Assembly (NCBI GenBank): GCA_026315105.1
Contig: CM048744.1
Coordinates: 974,590,221 to 974,654,220, forward strand
Reading direction: 5' to 3'
DNA length: 64,000 nt
From: Locusta migratoria
Taxonomy: Eukaryota > Arthropoda > Insecta > Orthoptera > Acrididae
Positions 11,285 through 21,844 of this stretch are shown here, piece after piece; position 1 is the stretch's first letter, and each line of letters opens with the position of its first letter. The position numbers were made by a program, and so were the translations under genes. The notes under the pieces were generated by a model, which did not search any database, had not been told where the DNA came from, and saw only the letters and a program-made list of their open reading frames with translations.

Positions 11285-12928
11285 TTATTTATTTATTTAT
11301 TTGGTTATTTATCCTGACCAGATTAGGGCCATAGGGCACTTTCATACATCTGATCAGGTACAACATAAACCAAGGATTTAATTACAAAAAACACTGTATT
11401 AATAATAATAACAATATATGATAATACTAATGATAATAATAACACAAAAATCAAAGTAATACTAATAATAACAAGAGATATTTACATGGAGATAGATATT
11501 TAACTCATGTGAATTAAGTTTAATATAAACAGAAGGGGGGAAATTGATTAGGGAAAGAGAAGATTGAAACACGACAGTGCCAATGGATGTGAGGAAGTGG
11601 AGATATATATGAATAGAGATCTCTACTGACGAAAGGAAAGGGAAACATTTATGGGGGGAGAAGGAATTGACAACAGTGGGCTACAGACTGGTAAGTGAAG
11701 AAAAAGATGGCTATTGTGACAGAAGGTGGATCCTTAGCTGTCTATTAAAGTTTTGAATTGATTTTCTCTCTCTTAACTTTTGAGGAAAATTGTTCCACAG
11801 ACGTGTTCCCGATACAGAAAATGATTTAGAGAAAATTGCAGTGTTATGTGATGGTACAGAGAGAGTTTTATTTTGGTGAGAGCGTGTGTTTCTGCTGTCC
11901 TGTTCAGATAGTAATATAATCGTTGAGGATAAGTAAGAAAGTTTGCAATGATTGAGAAAGCGATGCAGCAAACATAATGTATGATAGCTTCGATAACTGC
12001 TGGTATGCGGGACTGATATGGTCTTAGAAACGTAAGTTACAAATGTATCGCCGGCCGCGGTGGCCGAGGGGGCTGAGGCGCTCCAGTCACGGTCTGCACG
12101 GCCACTACGGTCGGGGGTTCGAATCCCCCTCGGGCATGGATATTTGTGTCGTCCTTAGGATTATCTAGTTCATAAGTAGTTTGTAAGTTTAGGGACTGAT
12201 GACCCCGAAGTTAAGTCCCATAGACTCTACAAACATTTGAACATTTTTTACAAATGTATCGGATACAAGAATTCATCGCCAGCTCCGTTTAGTGTGACAG
12301 TCCTTGCATAATCTAGATTGGGAAGTATTAGTGTCTCAACGAGCTTCTTTTTCAGCTGTAAAGGAGATGCTTTTTTGCATTTCTGCAGTGAATGAAGTGA
12401 CGCCTATACCTTTTTACAGACTGTCGTTGTGTGCTCTGTCCTGCCCAAGTGCTGATCAAATATTACTCCTAAGTTCTTTGCTGAATGAGAGAAGCGTATT
12501 TTGTGTGTCGTTAAGTATTAAAGGGGGAAGGGTTTCTCTGAGCTGTGGAGTGATGAGTTTTTTATGGGTCACTAAGATTGCCTGCGTTTTTGATGGATTC
12601 GGTTTCAAGCCCATACTATGTGCCCATCTTGATAGTGAAAGTCCGCGTTTACATTCTGGATGGCTATGCTTAGGTTTTTAGGACTTTCAATTATATATAA
12701 TTGTAGGTCATCAGCGTATAGATGATATTTACAGTGGGACAGAACAGTGGACACATCATTAACAGATAGTGAGAATAGTAAAGGCCCCAGTACAGATCCT
12801 TGTGGAACCCCTGATACAACATCCCTCCATTTTGACCTATTTTTTGCTGTTTACGGGTGTAACCACTGAGTGTAACCACTGAATAGCACCTGTAGAGAAA
12901 TTTAGATATATCTTCCAACAATGTGGTA
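11285..12928 (-). mobile_element. LINE family F (CR1/Jockey-like), split by a SINE
   Basis: The 3' tail is (TTTA)n on the plus strand at 11285-11303. The minus strand encodes the C-terminal thumb/maturase-like end (11711-11971: 'FSVSGTRLWNNFPQKLRER'). Upstream it carries RT motifs in broken frames: 'VVSGVPQGSVLGPLLFSL' and the catalytic 'YADDLQLYI' near 12700-12830. The SINE at 12051-12247 lies inside it, and the RTE copy at 12945 truncates or follows its 5' end. A small duplication (GTGTAACCACTGA) lies near 12858-12885. Not functional. Confidence 0.8.
12051..12247 (+). mobile_element. tRNA-derived SINE, family A, full length, perfect 14-bp TSD
   Basis: Head GGCCGCGGTGGCCGAGG, B box GGTTCGAATCC, body with the GACTGATGACCCC block, tail ACAAACATTTGAACATTTT. 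The duplication TTACAAATGTATCG is exact at 12037-12050 and 12248-12261. It interrupts LINE family F in antisense. The perfect TSD suggests a relatively young insertion. Confidence 0.97.
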
Positions 12929-12944
12929 ATTGAGACTCTTAAGA

Positions 12945-13676
12945 AGAGAGAATGGAATGGACAGTGTGTTGAAGAGAGCGTATAAAATGAACATTAACAA
13001 GAGCAAAACAAAAATAATGGAATGCGGTCTTAGAAAATCCGGCGATGCTGAAGGAATTAGATTAGGTAACGAAACAATGAAGGTGGAAGATGAGTTTTGT
13101 TACTTGGGTAGTAAAATAACATGGGATGGTCGCAGTACAGAGGATATAAAATGCAGAATGGCAATGGGAAGAAAAGCATTTTTGAAAAAGAGAAATTTGC
13201 TAACATCGAACATTAATTTAAGTGTAAGGAAGTCTTTTCTGAAGGCATTTGTGTGGAGTGTTGCCTTGTACGGGAGTGAAACATGGACGATAAGCAGTGC
13301 GGACAGGAAGAGAATAGAGGCTTTTGAAATGTGGTGCTACAGAGGAATGCTGTAGATTAGGTGGGTAGATCGCATAACTAACGAAGAGGTACTGAACATA
13401 ATTGGTGAGAAAAGGAATATTTGGCATACCCTGACCAAAAGAAGGGATCGCTTGGTAGGACACATTCTTAGACATCGAGGAATCGTAAATTTAGCATTGG
13501 AGGGAAGTGTGTGGGGTAAAAATCGCAGAGGGAGACCAAGAGACGCGTATAGTAAGCAGATTCAAGTGGATGTGGGTTGCCGTTCTTATGAGGAGATGAA
13601 AAGGCTTGCTCAGGATAGAGTAAGGTGGAGAGCTGCATCAAACCAGTCTCCGGACTGAAGACCATAACAACAACAA
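12945..13676 (+). mobile_element. RTE-clade LINE, 3' half of ORF2
   Basis: The reading frame is 12930-13355 followed by one stop and 13452-13658. It contains 'MNINKSKTKIM' after the RT palm, 'FCYLGSKITWDGR', 'SVALYGSETWTI' and 'FEMWCYRGML', then (after a TAG replacing a Lys codon) 'RLVGHILRHRGIVNLALEG' and 'NRRGRPRDAY'. It ends 'SNQSPD' and a (CAA)n tail at 13664-13676. This RT-thumb C-terminus is characteristic of RTE/BovB-type elements that lack RNase H. It is 5'-truncated before the FADD box. The TAG at 13353 and a stop near 13445 disable it. Confidence 0.88.
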
Positions 13677-13990
13677 GAGGAGAGTCCCAAGCAGTTACAG
13701 TATTCCACCAGCGTGGGAAGGTTACAGCACGATTCGGTCGCGTCGCGTGTCCTTTGTGTGCGCCTGGTCAGGCCGGTGACCAGAGCTGGACCGAGCCCAC
13801 GCGGTGCTGCGGCAGGGCTAATAATAATACGCGACCAGGGAGACGCGCTGGTGGCTCCGCGTCACCGTCTGCCCGGGAAACCCGGTGGCACGGGGGCAGC
13901 TGCAGGCGGCAGGCGGCGGACAGCGACAGCGCTACCCACCACCAGACTCCATCCGGGCTCAGGCCGTGGAAACGCACGTGGACGAGGAAC
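13677..13990. other. GC-rich segment, no recognisable gene
   Basis: CpG- and GC-rich, with overlapping open frames on both strands (up to 148 codons plus), but no domain that I recognise. The frame at 13713-14159 is open by composition, and only its 3' part belongs to the transposase relic at 13991. Confidence 0.4.
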
Positions 13991-14345
13991 TCGTGACCTC
14001 ACAGCGTGGAGTTCCACTGTGTCAAAAGCACCTACTAACAGAGCTGTACACAAACTGAAGTTGAAGCCTTACAACGGGAGGGCATTAACTCACGAATACA
14101 GGTACTGGTTGTTACAGACTGTGCACGATAAGTTGAGCCTGAGATGCGTTTTCTTCTGATCAAGCATGGCTGATCAAGCATTGTTAGGATACGTAAGATC
14201 TCAGAACAGTCGACGTTGGAGCTCCGAAAATCCTCAGGAATTGCACCAATAACCTCTGCATGACGTGAAAACTGGAATTTGGTGTACAATTAGTGCAAGG
14301 CGAATCATTGGACCAGTCTTTTTCCACTAACAGTAAATCCTGACA
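13991..14345 (+). pseudogene. DDE (mariner-like) transposase fragment, copy 1
   Basis: Plus-strand frames read 'STVSKAPTNRAVHKLKLKPY', then an 'RRWSSENP' block and 'GIWCTISARRIIGPVFF'. These are conserved landmarks of the Tc1/mariner-superfamily transposases that carry a Mos1-like DDE core and a DUF4817-type helix-turn-helix. Several stops and frameshifts are present. From 14030 it is a direct repeat of 15629-15926. An RTE insertion follows at 14346. Confidence 0.65.
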
Positions 14346-15628
14346 GTTGTTGTTGTTGTGGTCATCAGTCCGCAGACTGGTTTGATGCAGCTCTCCACGC
14401 TACCCAGTGCTGTGCAAGTCTCTTCATCTGAGAATACGTTCGGCATCCTACATCCTTTCGAATCTGCTTACTATATTCGTCCCTCGGTCTCCCTCTATGA
14501 TTTTTACCCCCCAACGCTTCCTTCTAAGTTGACAATTACTTGATGCCTCAGAACGTGTCCAACCAATCTATCCCTTCTCCTAGTCAGAATATGCCAGAAA
14601 CTCCTTTTCTCCCCGATTCGGTTGACCACCTCCTCATTAGTTACGTGATCTACCCATCTAATTTTCATCATTCGTCTGTATCACCACATTTCAAAAGCTT
14701 CTATCATCTTTTTATCTGAACTCATTATCGTCCAAGTTTCACTCCCATACAGTGCTTGACTCCAGACAAATGATTTCAGAAAGGACTTCCTAACACTTAA
14801 ATTAATATTGGATGCTAACAAGTTTCGCTTTTCTCCACATAGCCACTCTGCATTTTATATTTTCTTTACTTCGGTCATCAGAAGTTATCTTGCTACCCAA
14901 ATAACAAAATTCATCTACTACTTTTATTGTCTCATTACCTAATCCCTTCAACATCGCCTGATTTTCTAAGATTGCATTCCATTATTTTTGTTTTGCTCTT
15001 GTTAATGTTCATTTTATACGCTCTTTTCAACACACTGTCCATTCCATTCAACTGCTCTTCCAGATCTTTTGCGGTCTCTAACAGAATTACTGTGTCATCA
15101 GCAAACCGCAATGTTTTTATTTCTTCTCCCTGCACTTTAATGCCCTCTCCAAATTTCTCCTTCCATTCCTTCACTGCCTGCTCAATGTACAGATTGAACA
15201 ACTTTGGGGAAAGTCTACAACCCTGTCTTACTCCCTTCCCAACCTCTGCGTCCCTTTCTTGCCCTTCGACTCTAATAACCGGTGTCTGGTTTTTGTATAT
15301 GTTGAATATAACTCTTTGCTCCCTATATTTTACCCCTGATACCTTCATAATTTGGTAGAGTATATTCCAGTTGACATTGTCAAAAGCTTTCTCCAACGAC
15401 AAACGCTAAAAACGTAGGTTTGCCTTTACTTCTCCTATCTTCTGAGATAAGTCGTAATGTGAGTATTGTCTCCCGTGTACCTACATTTCTCCTAAATTCA
15501 AACTGACCTTCCCCGAGGTCGGATTCCACATTTTTTTCCATTCGTCTGTAAATAATTCGTGTAAGTATTTTGCAACTATGACTTATTAAACTGATAGTTC
15601 TGTAATTTTCACACTTGTCTGGACTTGC
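14346..15628 (-). mobile_element. RTE-clade LINE, reverse transcriptase region
   Basis: The plus strand begins with a (GTT)n tract, the complement of the RTE (CAA)n tail. On the minus strand, 15380-15652 gives 'CENYRTISLI', 'SCKILTRIIY' and 'RRNVGTRETILTL'. Then 14935-15402 gives 'EKAFDNVNWN', 'GVRQGCRLSPKLFNLYIE' and the catalytic 'LRFADDTVILLE', followed by 'MNINKSKTKIM'. The thumb and C-terminus continue in broken frames to the tail. It lacks the endonuclease and 5' RT. Frameshifts near 15390 and 14930 make it a pseudogene. It lies between direct repeats of a DDE transposase segment. Confidence 0.88.
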
Positions 15629-16075
15629 ATCTACTAACAGAGCTTTACACAAACAAATTGAAGTCTTACAAAATAACGCGAGGGCATCAACTCACGAATT
15701 CAGATACTTGCTGTTACAGTCTGTGCACGATGGGGAACTTGATCCTGAGATGCTTTTTCTTATGATCAAGCGTGGCTGAACAAGCATTGTCAGGATACGT
15801 AAGCTCTCAGAACAATCGACGTTGGAGCTCTGAAAATCCTCTGCATGACGTGAAAACTGGAGTGTGGTGTGCAATTAGTGCAAGGCGAATCATTGGACCA
15901 GTCGTTTTCCACTAACAGTAAATCCCGAGAGATATGTGAGCAATATTCTGCATCCAATTTTTCGAGAACAACTAATGGTGTCCCTGTTCAATTTCATTCG
16001 CTACTCGCGGCAATTCTTCCGATTCCTGTAAGAGTCTACAATTTACACGAAGATTTGAGTGGTAAAACAATAGTG
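15629..16075 (+). pseudogene. DDE (mariner-like) transposase fragment, copy 2
   Basis: Its first 300 bases repeat 14030-14345 with about 10-15% divergence by eye. It extends further downstream, through 'VFH...NPERYV' and 'FFREQ'-like sequence. The landmark 'DGELDPEMLF' (around the first catalytic aspartate region) is better preserved than in copy 1. The frame is broken by stops and indels. It runs into the TA tract at 16087. Confidence 0.65.
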
Positions 16076-16085
16076 TGGGTTAGTG

Positions 16086-16086
<1 letters not shown>

Positions 16087-16152
<66 letters not shown>
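16087..16152. repeat. (TA)n microsatellite
   Basis: About 33 uninterrupted TA units. The Tyr-Ile run in the forward frame is an artefact. Confidence 0.97.
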
Positions 16153-16154
<2 letters not shown>

Positions 16155-16165
16155 CGGTGGAATCA

Positions 16166-16365
16166 AAAATATTCAAATGTTTCTTAAGTTTGTGGGAATT
16201 AACTGAGGGAGTCATCAGTCCCTGAACTTAAAAACTACTTGTAAACTGACTTATACTAAAGACTGCACAAACATTCATGCCAGAGGGAGGATTCAAACAC
16301 CCGACGGGGATCGGTCTCGCGCATCAGAGCATAGGTCTTCATTGCGTTTGGCCTCTCCGCCGCGT
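16166..16365 (-). mobile_element. tRNA-derived SINE, family C
   Basis: Head on the right (CGCGGCGGAGAGGCCAAACG on the minus strand), decayed B box (GTTTGAATCC), CATCAGTCCC body block, and a CAAATGTTT tail at the left. Several substitutions suggest an older copy. No convincing TSD was found. Confidence 0.8.
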
Positions 16366-16574
16366 CAACGGTGGTTTGTTTACATTTATGAAGCGTTGTT
16401 CGTTCCAAACTGCATGAAGTTGATTTTCAGAGAGGTTAGTTTCCAACATTTGTGACTAGAGGTCTAGAGCATCCATGGTGATTTTCAAAAGCCGGCACCA
16501 CTGGTACAACGTCGTCGTATGAAAGGAACGTCATTGTAGTGCTATGCCATACCTAAATAACAAATTACATGATG

Positions 16575-16911
16575 AAACTTCCTGGCAGATTAAAACTGTG
16601 TGCAGGAACTGGGGACTCGAACCTGGGACCTTTGCCTTTCGAGGGCAAGCGCTCTACCACTGACCTACCCGACACGACTCACGACGCCAACACACAACAT
16701 TACTTCTGCCAGTACCTCGCCTCCTACTTTTCAAACTTCACAAAAGTTCTCCTGCGAAACTTGCAAGACTAGCACTCGTGAAAATAAGAATACGGTGGAG
16801 GAATGTTTCCAGAAGGTCCCAGGTTCGATCCTCGGTTCCGGCACACAATTTTAATCTGCCAGGAACTTTCATATCAGCGCACACTCCGTTGCAGAGTGAA
16901 AGTTACAGTCT
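16575..16911. mobile_element. Palindromic retroposon-like element with tRNA-like module, 13-bp TSD
   Basis: Left arm 16576-16632 (starting AACTTCCTGGCAGATTAAAA) and right arm about 16813-16871 are inverted copies. A full tRNA-like sequence lies on the minus strand at about 16602-16671: A-box-like GGTCAGTGGTAGAGCG, anticodon stem TTGCC/GGCAA, B box GGTTCGAGTCC. Only its 3' half recurs in the right arm. The flanks AAATTACATGATG (16562-16574 and 16912-16924) are identical. A 13-bp TSD is more typical of retroposition than of a cut-and-paste transposon. The grasshopper origin of this repeat is recalled, not searched. Confidence 0.85.
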
Positions 16912-16924
16912 AAATTACATGATG

Positions 16925-17870
16925 TTTTAGGTGCATATACCGTAGTGTGTTTCATTTACCAGGTGAAACATATGGAGTGGAGGAATAGTGTAGTTGGTAT
17001 AGTCACGAGCTGCGAAGCTGAGATCGCAATTGTATCAGGTTTGCGTCTAGCTACTTCAAATATTTTTCTTATTTTATTTCCTAAAAGTTACTGGTTCTTC
17101 GTAGTTCTGAATATAATAACCAATATTCATTTTTTTTTCTTTTTAAGAAGACGGATAGTGCTGTAGTTAGCGTCATGAGTTGTGGAGGAAAAGAGAAATA
17201 AGTAATCGGTTTGCGTGTACACTCTCCTAGATATTTTTAACGGTTTAATTTAATTGCGTTTTATGGACCTACTTATTAATTTAATACAATTATATTAATC
17301 CAATAGTGGAGGCTATTTGTTTAAAAAACGAATTCTGTCCACAAGAAATGTATTTTTTGTCCTAGGGCATAGAAACCAGTAAATTTCAAGACAATACCCT
17401 ACGTAACTCGGTTTTCCCCATAACGTATACAATCCTACGTCACTTGGTTTTCTACACGTTGTTTCCAATCTGTCGTAGTGCAGTAAGTGTTGCAATAGTT
17501 CAGTTTCGCAGTGCAAAGGGAACAAGACTAGCGTGTGCAGCAAATGTTTCTATATACAATACTAAAAGCAAAAATTATCACAATTATCTGGTGCCGACGT
17601 GATCTTCTGGCACTGAGCGACTTGCCACTATGTTAAAAAATTTTATTTGTTCAGACTGCTAGTCAGTAAGTAACATATTGTTTTTAATCCTGTATACAAC
17701 ATGAGCATTCATCACTCCTGTAAAAGTCTCAGGTGGTAATTTTACATTCTGATGATGACTTCCGTAGTGTGATCGAAAACTAGATAAAGCAACTTGTGGG
17801 GCTGCAATTTTCAAAATTATTTTACATCCAGTTGCTGCATGTAAGGCCATGTTCAAAATAGTAACAACAA
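16925..17870. other. No gene; possible decayed tRNA-like repeat pair
   Basis: Two loosely similar segments (about 16980-17060 and 17150-17235) share TAGTGTAGTTGGTATAG/TAGTGCTGTAGTTAG and 'CGGTTTGCGT...AGATATTTTT' motifs, as a decayed tRNA-derived repeat might. The remainder has no recognisable features. Confidence 0.3.
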
Positions 17871-18250
17871 TCTTCATTGAGCTGAGGCGTTGCCCCGTGT
17901 GTATGAACAAGTCAAATGTATCAGGCAGAACCTACGGAATATGCAGAATATGTACAACGCAAAAAATACGAATATTAAAGAGAGCAAGACAAATGGAGCT
18001 GGTGAAGATGATGTATTTTACCGTTGATAGTTCTTAAAAAAATTTTTGCCAAAAGTGATTTGTCGTAGAGACAAGGTAACCATACCTATTCCAGATGTAG
18101 ACAAAGGCAGAGATGACCTTCGAACCGTAATTGCATTAATACTTCAAAAGACTGATGAGGGCCTTTACAAAGCTGGCACAAAACATGGCGTACTTGAAAA
18201 ACAGTATTGCAGGTATAATTTTATTACGATTTCTCATACTTGTCTATAAA
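17871..18250 (+). pseudogene. KRBA2/Ginger-like integrase C-terminal fragment
   Basis: The frame at 18046-18249 reads 'DKVTIPIPDVDKGRDDLRTV', then 'LYKAGTKHGVLEKQYCRYNF'. This resembles the C-terminal beta-barrel segment after the integrase core in KRAB-A-domain-containing protein 2-like (Ginger-type integrase) proteins: a 'D.V.IPVPDVDRG' motif followed by 'Y.VGTK.GIL...Y.R.QF'. A partly matching upstream segment (about 17930-18040) ends at a TAA, so a frameshift separates it. The DDE integrase core is absent. It may be a relic of a Ginger transposon or of a domesticated host gene; together with the Cys-rich piece at 18325 it keeps family order. Confidence 0.5.
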
Positions 18251-18324
18251 AACATAAATTAAAAAAATAATTATTAAAATATTTGTTGTAATTTTTTCTG
18301 ACTGATTTCGATGTCTGCACTTAG

Positions 18325-18458
18325 AAGTTTTTAGATGTGGGAGATATTAATCAACATTCTGTTGGATCACGGCAATGCTTCATGCAATGCAGCTGCATGA
18401 AAGACTGTACAACAAACAAATGCACCTGTAAGAAGAACAAAGAACTGTGCAGTTCTAA
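18325..18458 (+). pseudogene. Cys-rich tail of KRBA2/Ginger-like protein, possible exon
   Basis: The plus frame reads 'FLDVGDINQHSVGSRQ', then 'CFMQCSCMKDCTTNKCTC', then 'KKNKELCSSK'. The C-x-C-x3-C-x4-C-x-C pattern matches the cysteine-rich end that follows the barrel in KRBA2-like proteins. The frame runs into TCTAAGTAAGTAA, which contains a good 5' splice-site string (GTAAGT). The piece before it begins after TTTTTAG, a possible acceptor. So it may be a genuine exon, or chance in AT-rich DNA. Confidence 0.45.
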
Positions 18459-18639
18459 GTAAGTAATAAGTAAATAAGCAAATTTCAGATAAAGTGATAT
18501 CTGTGAATGAATATACTGAACGTTGATACAGATGTGACATTACTGATTCGTTAATAAATAACTTTTATAAATCACATTGACTAGTCTATTTCTATTCCTT
18601 TATTCAGTTTGCTTTGAAAAGCTTGTAGAAGATACAAAG

Positions 18640-18900
18640 TAGGCGAAATTAGTTCAGACTAAGATGTACCTGTTTGTCCTAAATCAAGTAAATTCTAACT
18701 AGGATAAATCGATTCGGCCTAGGCTAAACTAATTTCTCCTGTCGTTAACAGAGTGAACTACTTTGGCCTAGGCTACACAGGTTTGTCCTATCCGAAACAG
18801 GATGAACTAGTTTGGCCTAGGCTAAACTGGTTTGTCCTATCGCATGTAGGGAGAACTGGTTTGGTCTTGGCGAAACTAGTTCATCCTAAAATCGGGTTTG
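18640..18900. repeat. Degenerate ~50-bp minisatellite of dyad-symmetric units
   Basis: About five units with the core ACTAGTTTGGCCTAGGCTAA followed by an 'ACTGGTTTGTCCTA' block. Each unit is partly self-complementary around CCTAGG. Unit spacing is about 50 bp (cores near 18717, 18763, 18812, 18861). Divergence is moderate. No coding potential. Confidence 0.75.
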
Positions 18901-18906
18901 GCCTGT

Positions 18907-18908
<2 letters not shown>

Positions 18909-18962
<54 letters not shown>

Positions 18963-19036
18963 AACTTTGTGTTTCTTTTATAAATATTATTATATATATA
19001 TATATACCAACTTTGTGTTTCTTTTATAAATATTAT
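18909..19036. repeat. (TA)n tracts with a duplicated 33-bp flank
   Basis: A 52-base TA tract and a second short one (18991-19005). Each is followed by the same ~33-bp segment beginning ACCAACTTTGTGTTTC, consistent with a slippage or unequal-exchange duplication of the TA-plus-flank unit. Confidence 0.9.
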
Positions 19037-19472
19037 AATATCTGGAAGAGTACTGCCTGTTACGTGCAAGCAAACGTCCTGCTATACCGGTCACATAAGA
19101 AAGCTACAGTATTCAGGTGTTTTCTTCAACGATCGCTAACACAGATAGCGTGCAATTTATGCACATCCAACTTTGTAAAGACAACGGGCGCTAGAGAGCG
19201 CCGCGGACGCAAATCACCATGAGCTGTACATTCCGTGGGATGCGTCGCATTCGTTCCAGAGCGTGCTGTAGCTAGACTAGGTAGACAGCGCGTCTGGCGT
19301 GCGTCATGTAGAACATGTGCCGTGTGCGTTGGAGCTGCACAGTGGCACTGCAATACATGGTGACTACAACTGCCTTATCAGTTTCTATCAGTTCGTTTCT
19401 TATTTACATAGTAAATAGGTTATGGGCAGGAGCGTAAATCGGATCTATACATATCATAAAAATGAAAAGGTG

Positions 19473-19474
<2 letters not shown>
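19037..19474. other. No recognisable gene
   Basis: A locally GC-rich stretch at 19180-19300 has short frames only. No family recognised. Confidence 0.4.

Positions 19475-19558
<84 letters not shown>
19475..19558. repeat. Compound microsatellite (TC)n(TG)n
   Basis: About 21 TC units run directly into about 21 TG units. Confidence 0.97.
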
Positions 19559-19559
<1 letters not shown>

Positions 19560-19599
19560 CATGTCTCTTCCTAATCTAATCGACCGATTGGAACCAACT

Positions 19600-19699
19600 T
19601 CTTACGTATACTCTTTGCCGGCTATAAACAATCGGTGAGGTGCTAAAATGACATAGGACACAGTTCGGAAGATATGACGTCATAAATAATCAGAATCAC
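19600..19699. repeat. Unclassified repeat family U, left piece
   Basis: Shares CAGTTCGGAAGATATGACGTCATAAATAA-type sequence with 44520-44570 (GATAGTTCAGGAGATATGAGG...). The continuation lies at 20387-20560, on the other side of the LINE at 19700-20386. No coding domain is seen, so the class is unknown. Confidence 0.45.
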
Positions 19700-20386
19700 G
19701 AAGAAACTCTTGCATCATATAATGCAGGGAATAACGAGACTTCATTCATTGATGAAGATATCAGTATGGTGTAAAAATTGGCAACTGACTCTATATAATG
19801 AGAAATGTGAATATTTAAACTGGAAATAACATGTATATAATGTCGTAGGAAAGGCAAATCAGAGGCTGCATTTTCTTGGCAGAACAAAGGATGCAATAGA
19901 ACTACTAAAGAGACTGCTTACATCATGCTGGTCCGTCCTCATTTGCAATATTGTTGCCAAGTGTGGGATCCTTATCAGGTGGGTTTGACGGAAGCCATCG
20001 AAAGAGTCCAGAGAAGGACAGCTCGTTTTGTATTGTCACGATACAGGGGAGACAGCGTTACGGAAATGATACAGGATATGGGATGGGAATCATTACAACA
20101 ACGGCGCTTATCACTGCGGCGTGGGCTACTTACGACACTCCAATCGCCAACATTCTCCTCCGACTGCAAAAATATATTGTTGACTCCAACTTACATAGGT
20201 AGAAATGATCATCATAATAAAATACGAGAAATCAGAGCTCGAACGGAGAGATTCAGGTGTTCTTTCTACCCGCGCGCTATTCGAGAATGGAATGACAGAT
20301 GAATAGTACAAAAGTGGTTCGATGAACCCTCTTCCAGGCACTTAAATGTGATTTGCGCAGTATCTCATGTAGACGCAGATGAATAA
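19700..20386 (+). mobile_element. CR1/L2-like LINE (family K), diverged 3' part
   Basis: The plus frame (19925-20302) reads 'LVRPHLQYCCQVWDPYQVGL', 'RVQRRTARFVL', 'SVTEMIQDMGWESLQQRR', 'PTYIGRNDHHNKIREIRART' and 'FYPRAIREWND'. This is the C-terminal part of the LINE seen intact at 56366-57275. The upstream thumb ('WQLTLYNEKC', 'KANQRLHFLGR') is in broken frames. The 3' end CATGTAGACGCAGATGAA corresponds to the family (TAGATG)n tail. It is inserted in repeat family U. Confidence 0.85.
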
Positions 20387-21744
20387 GTTTATCGCTTACT
20401 ACTGTTCCGCCTTACAAGGAGTAAGACAGCGACAATTAGTGTGACGCACAATTTATTGCTTTTAAATTACTAATTATAGTCGCGACGCATATTACAGACA
20501 TTATGCCATGAATGAACCTTATAAATCGTAGCATAGTATGTTAATATGTGGTTACAATAACATGAACTGTCGATTTATTACGACTCAAGCACCCCATCCG
20601 AATTTGCAAGGATGGAATTTATATTCCATATCTATAGAAATCGATGTGCTCATGTATTTTATTCGTTACTAGCTTAAACCCGCGGCTCCGCTCGCGTGTT
20701 GGTAGATCAAATCACACATAAAAATACATTCGAAATACATTTCGAAGAATCCAATCACGAAATTCAGCAATAATGATTGTAATAATATCACAGATTGATT
20801 ACGTGATGTAATGTGTGAAAAGTCAAATCGATTTTTTAAAAGAGATGTATTTAAAAAAAAATCTTTTTTTACTGCTTTATTTATTTATTCTTATATTTCC
20901 TTATTCGCATGCTTATCCTTAGAGAGAAACAGCTGAAGACATTATAGCACGCATTGACCAAAGATATGGTCTGTGGAATCACGTTTCGTTGTATGTAACC
21001 TCCTTGCTATAAAGTCGCAAACGTCATCGCTGGCCTTCAGTCTTAATTTTGTTATAATTTTACGACTTTCAAGCACCATATCTTCCACCCCCTTATAACC
21101 ATCGGCATGGAACTGCTATGGTGTACAACGGGAGACTTCGGACAACAATTACACACAGACCATTCGTTTGCGCTGTGTAGTTTTCGCTGCAGAGCGAAAT
21201 ATTAACATACACACACACGTAGAATTTTATATACACCGATAACTTTCCATCCGAATATACTCCACCCTTTTATCATAATCAACCCTCAAGCAAGAATGTA
21301 ACCAATAAAACCATTGTCATAGAGTAAATATAATTTTCAAAGAGTAATCATTGTTCCGCATTTCGCGTTATATTCTTCAAATTACTAAATATCTATCAGA
21401 TTGCTATAAAACCATACCTAAAACCTTCCGCAGGTATAGATTAGTAACTGTACAAATATTTAAGTCTCTGCGTCTTGTCGCTTGGACTTGATAAGCGTAC
21501 ACCGAACAGATATTCACATTAATATATATAGATAAATAGCTATCCGATCGCCATAAAACCGTAAACATTAGTAACTGTACAAATGTTGAGCTCTTTATGT
21601 CTTGTGGTTCAGACGTGATAAACTACACCGAACAGACATTCATTTATAGATATAGATTATGTTCTACGTAACACGATTAAACATAATGCACACTGTGCTC
21701 ATATAACCTTAAGCGTGTTTACATTATATAGACCAACATCACAG
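20387..21744. repeat. Family U continuation and an unclassified AT-rich repeat with internal duplication
   Basis: 20387-20560 matches the region starting at 44735 (GTTTGTCGCTTACTACT...). From about 20672 a different repeat starts with CTTAAACCCGCGGCTCCGCT, a string of a kind that I recall from dispersed arthropod repeats. Its end is duplicated: 21402-21530 and 21546-21655 share AACTGTACAAAT, GATAAGCG/GATAAAC and ACACCGAACAGA. No open frame of note. Confidence 0.4.
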
Positions 21745-21844
21745 TGTAAAGGCTGAAGAGCAGCCACCGAAGCTACTGCCAGCCTGCTGCCTGCAATCTG
21801 GGTTAGCGTTAAAATATCAATAAAGGAAAAAAAAAAAAAAAAAA
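21745..21844 (+). mobile_element. 3' terminus of a poly(A) retroposon
   Basis: Same end as at 10645-10708 (GAAGAGCAGCC ... TTAAAATATCAATAAA), here finishing in a longer run of about 18 A. 5'-truncated; no coding sequence remains. Confidence 0.6.

Noticed and set aside
16087..16152. CRISPR-like or other regularly spaced array
   Set aside because: Simple TA microsatellite; no spacer/repeat architecture anywhere in the window.
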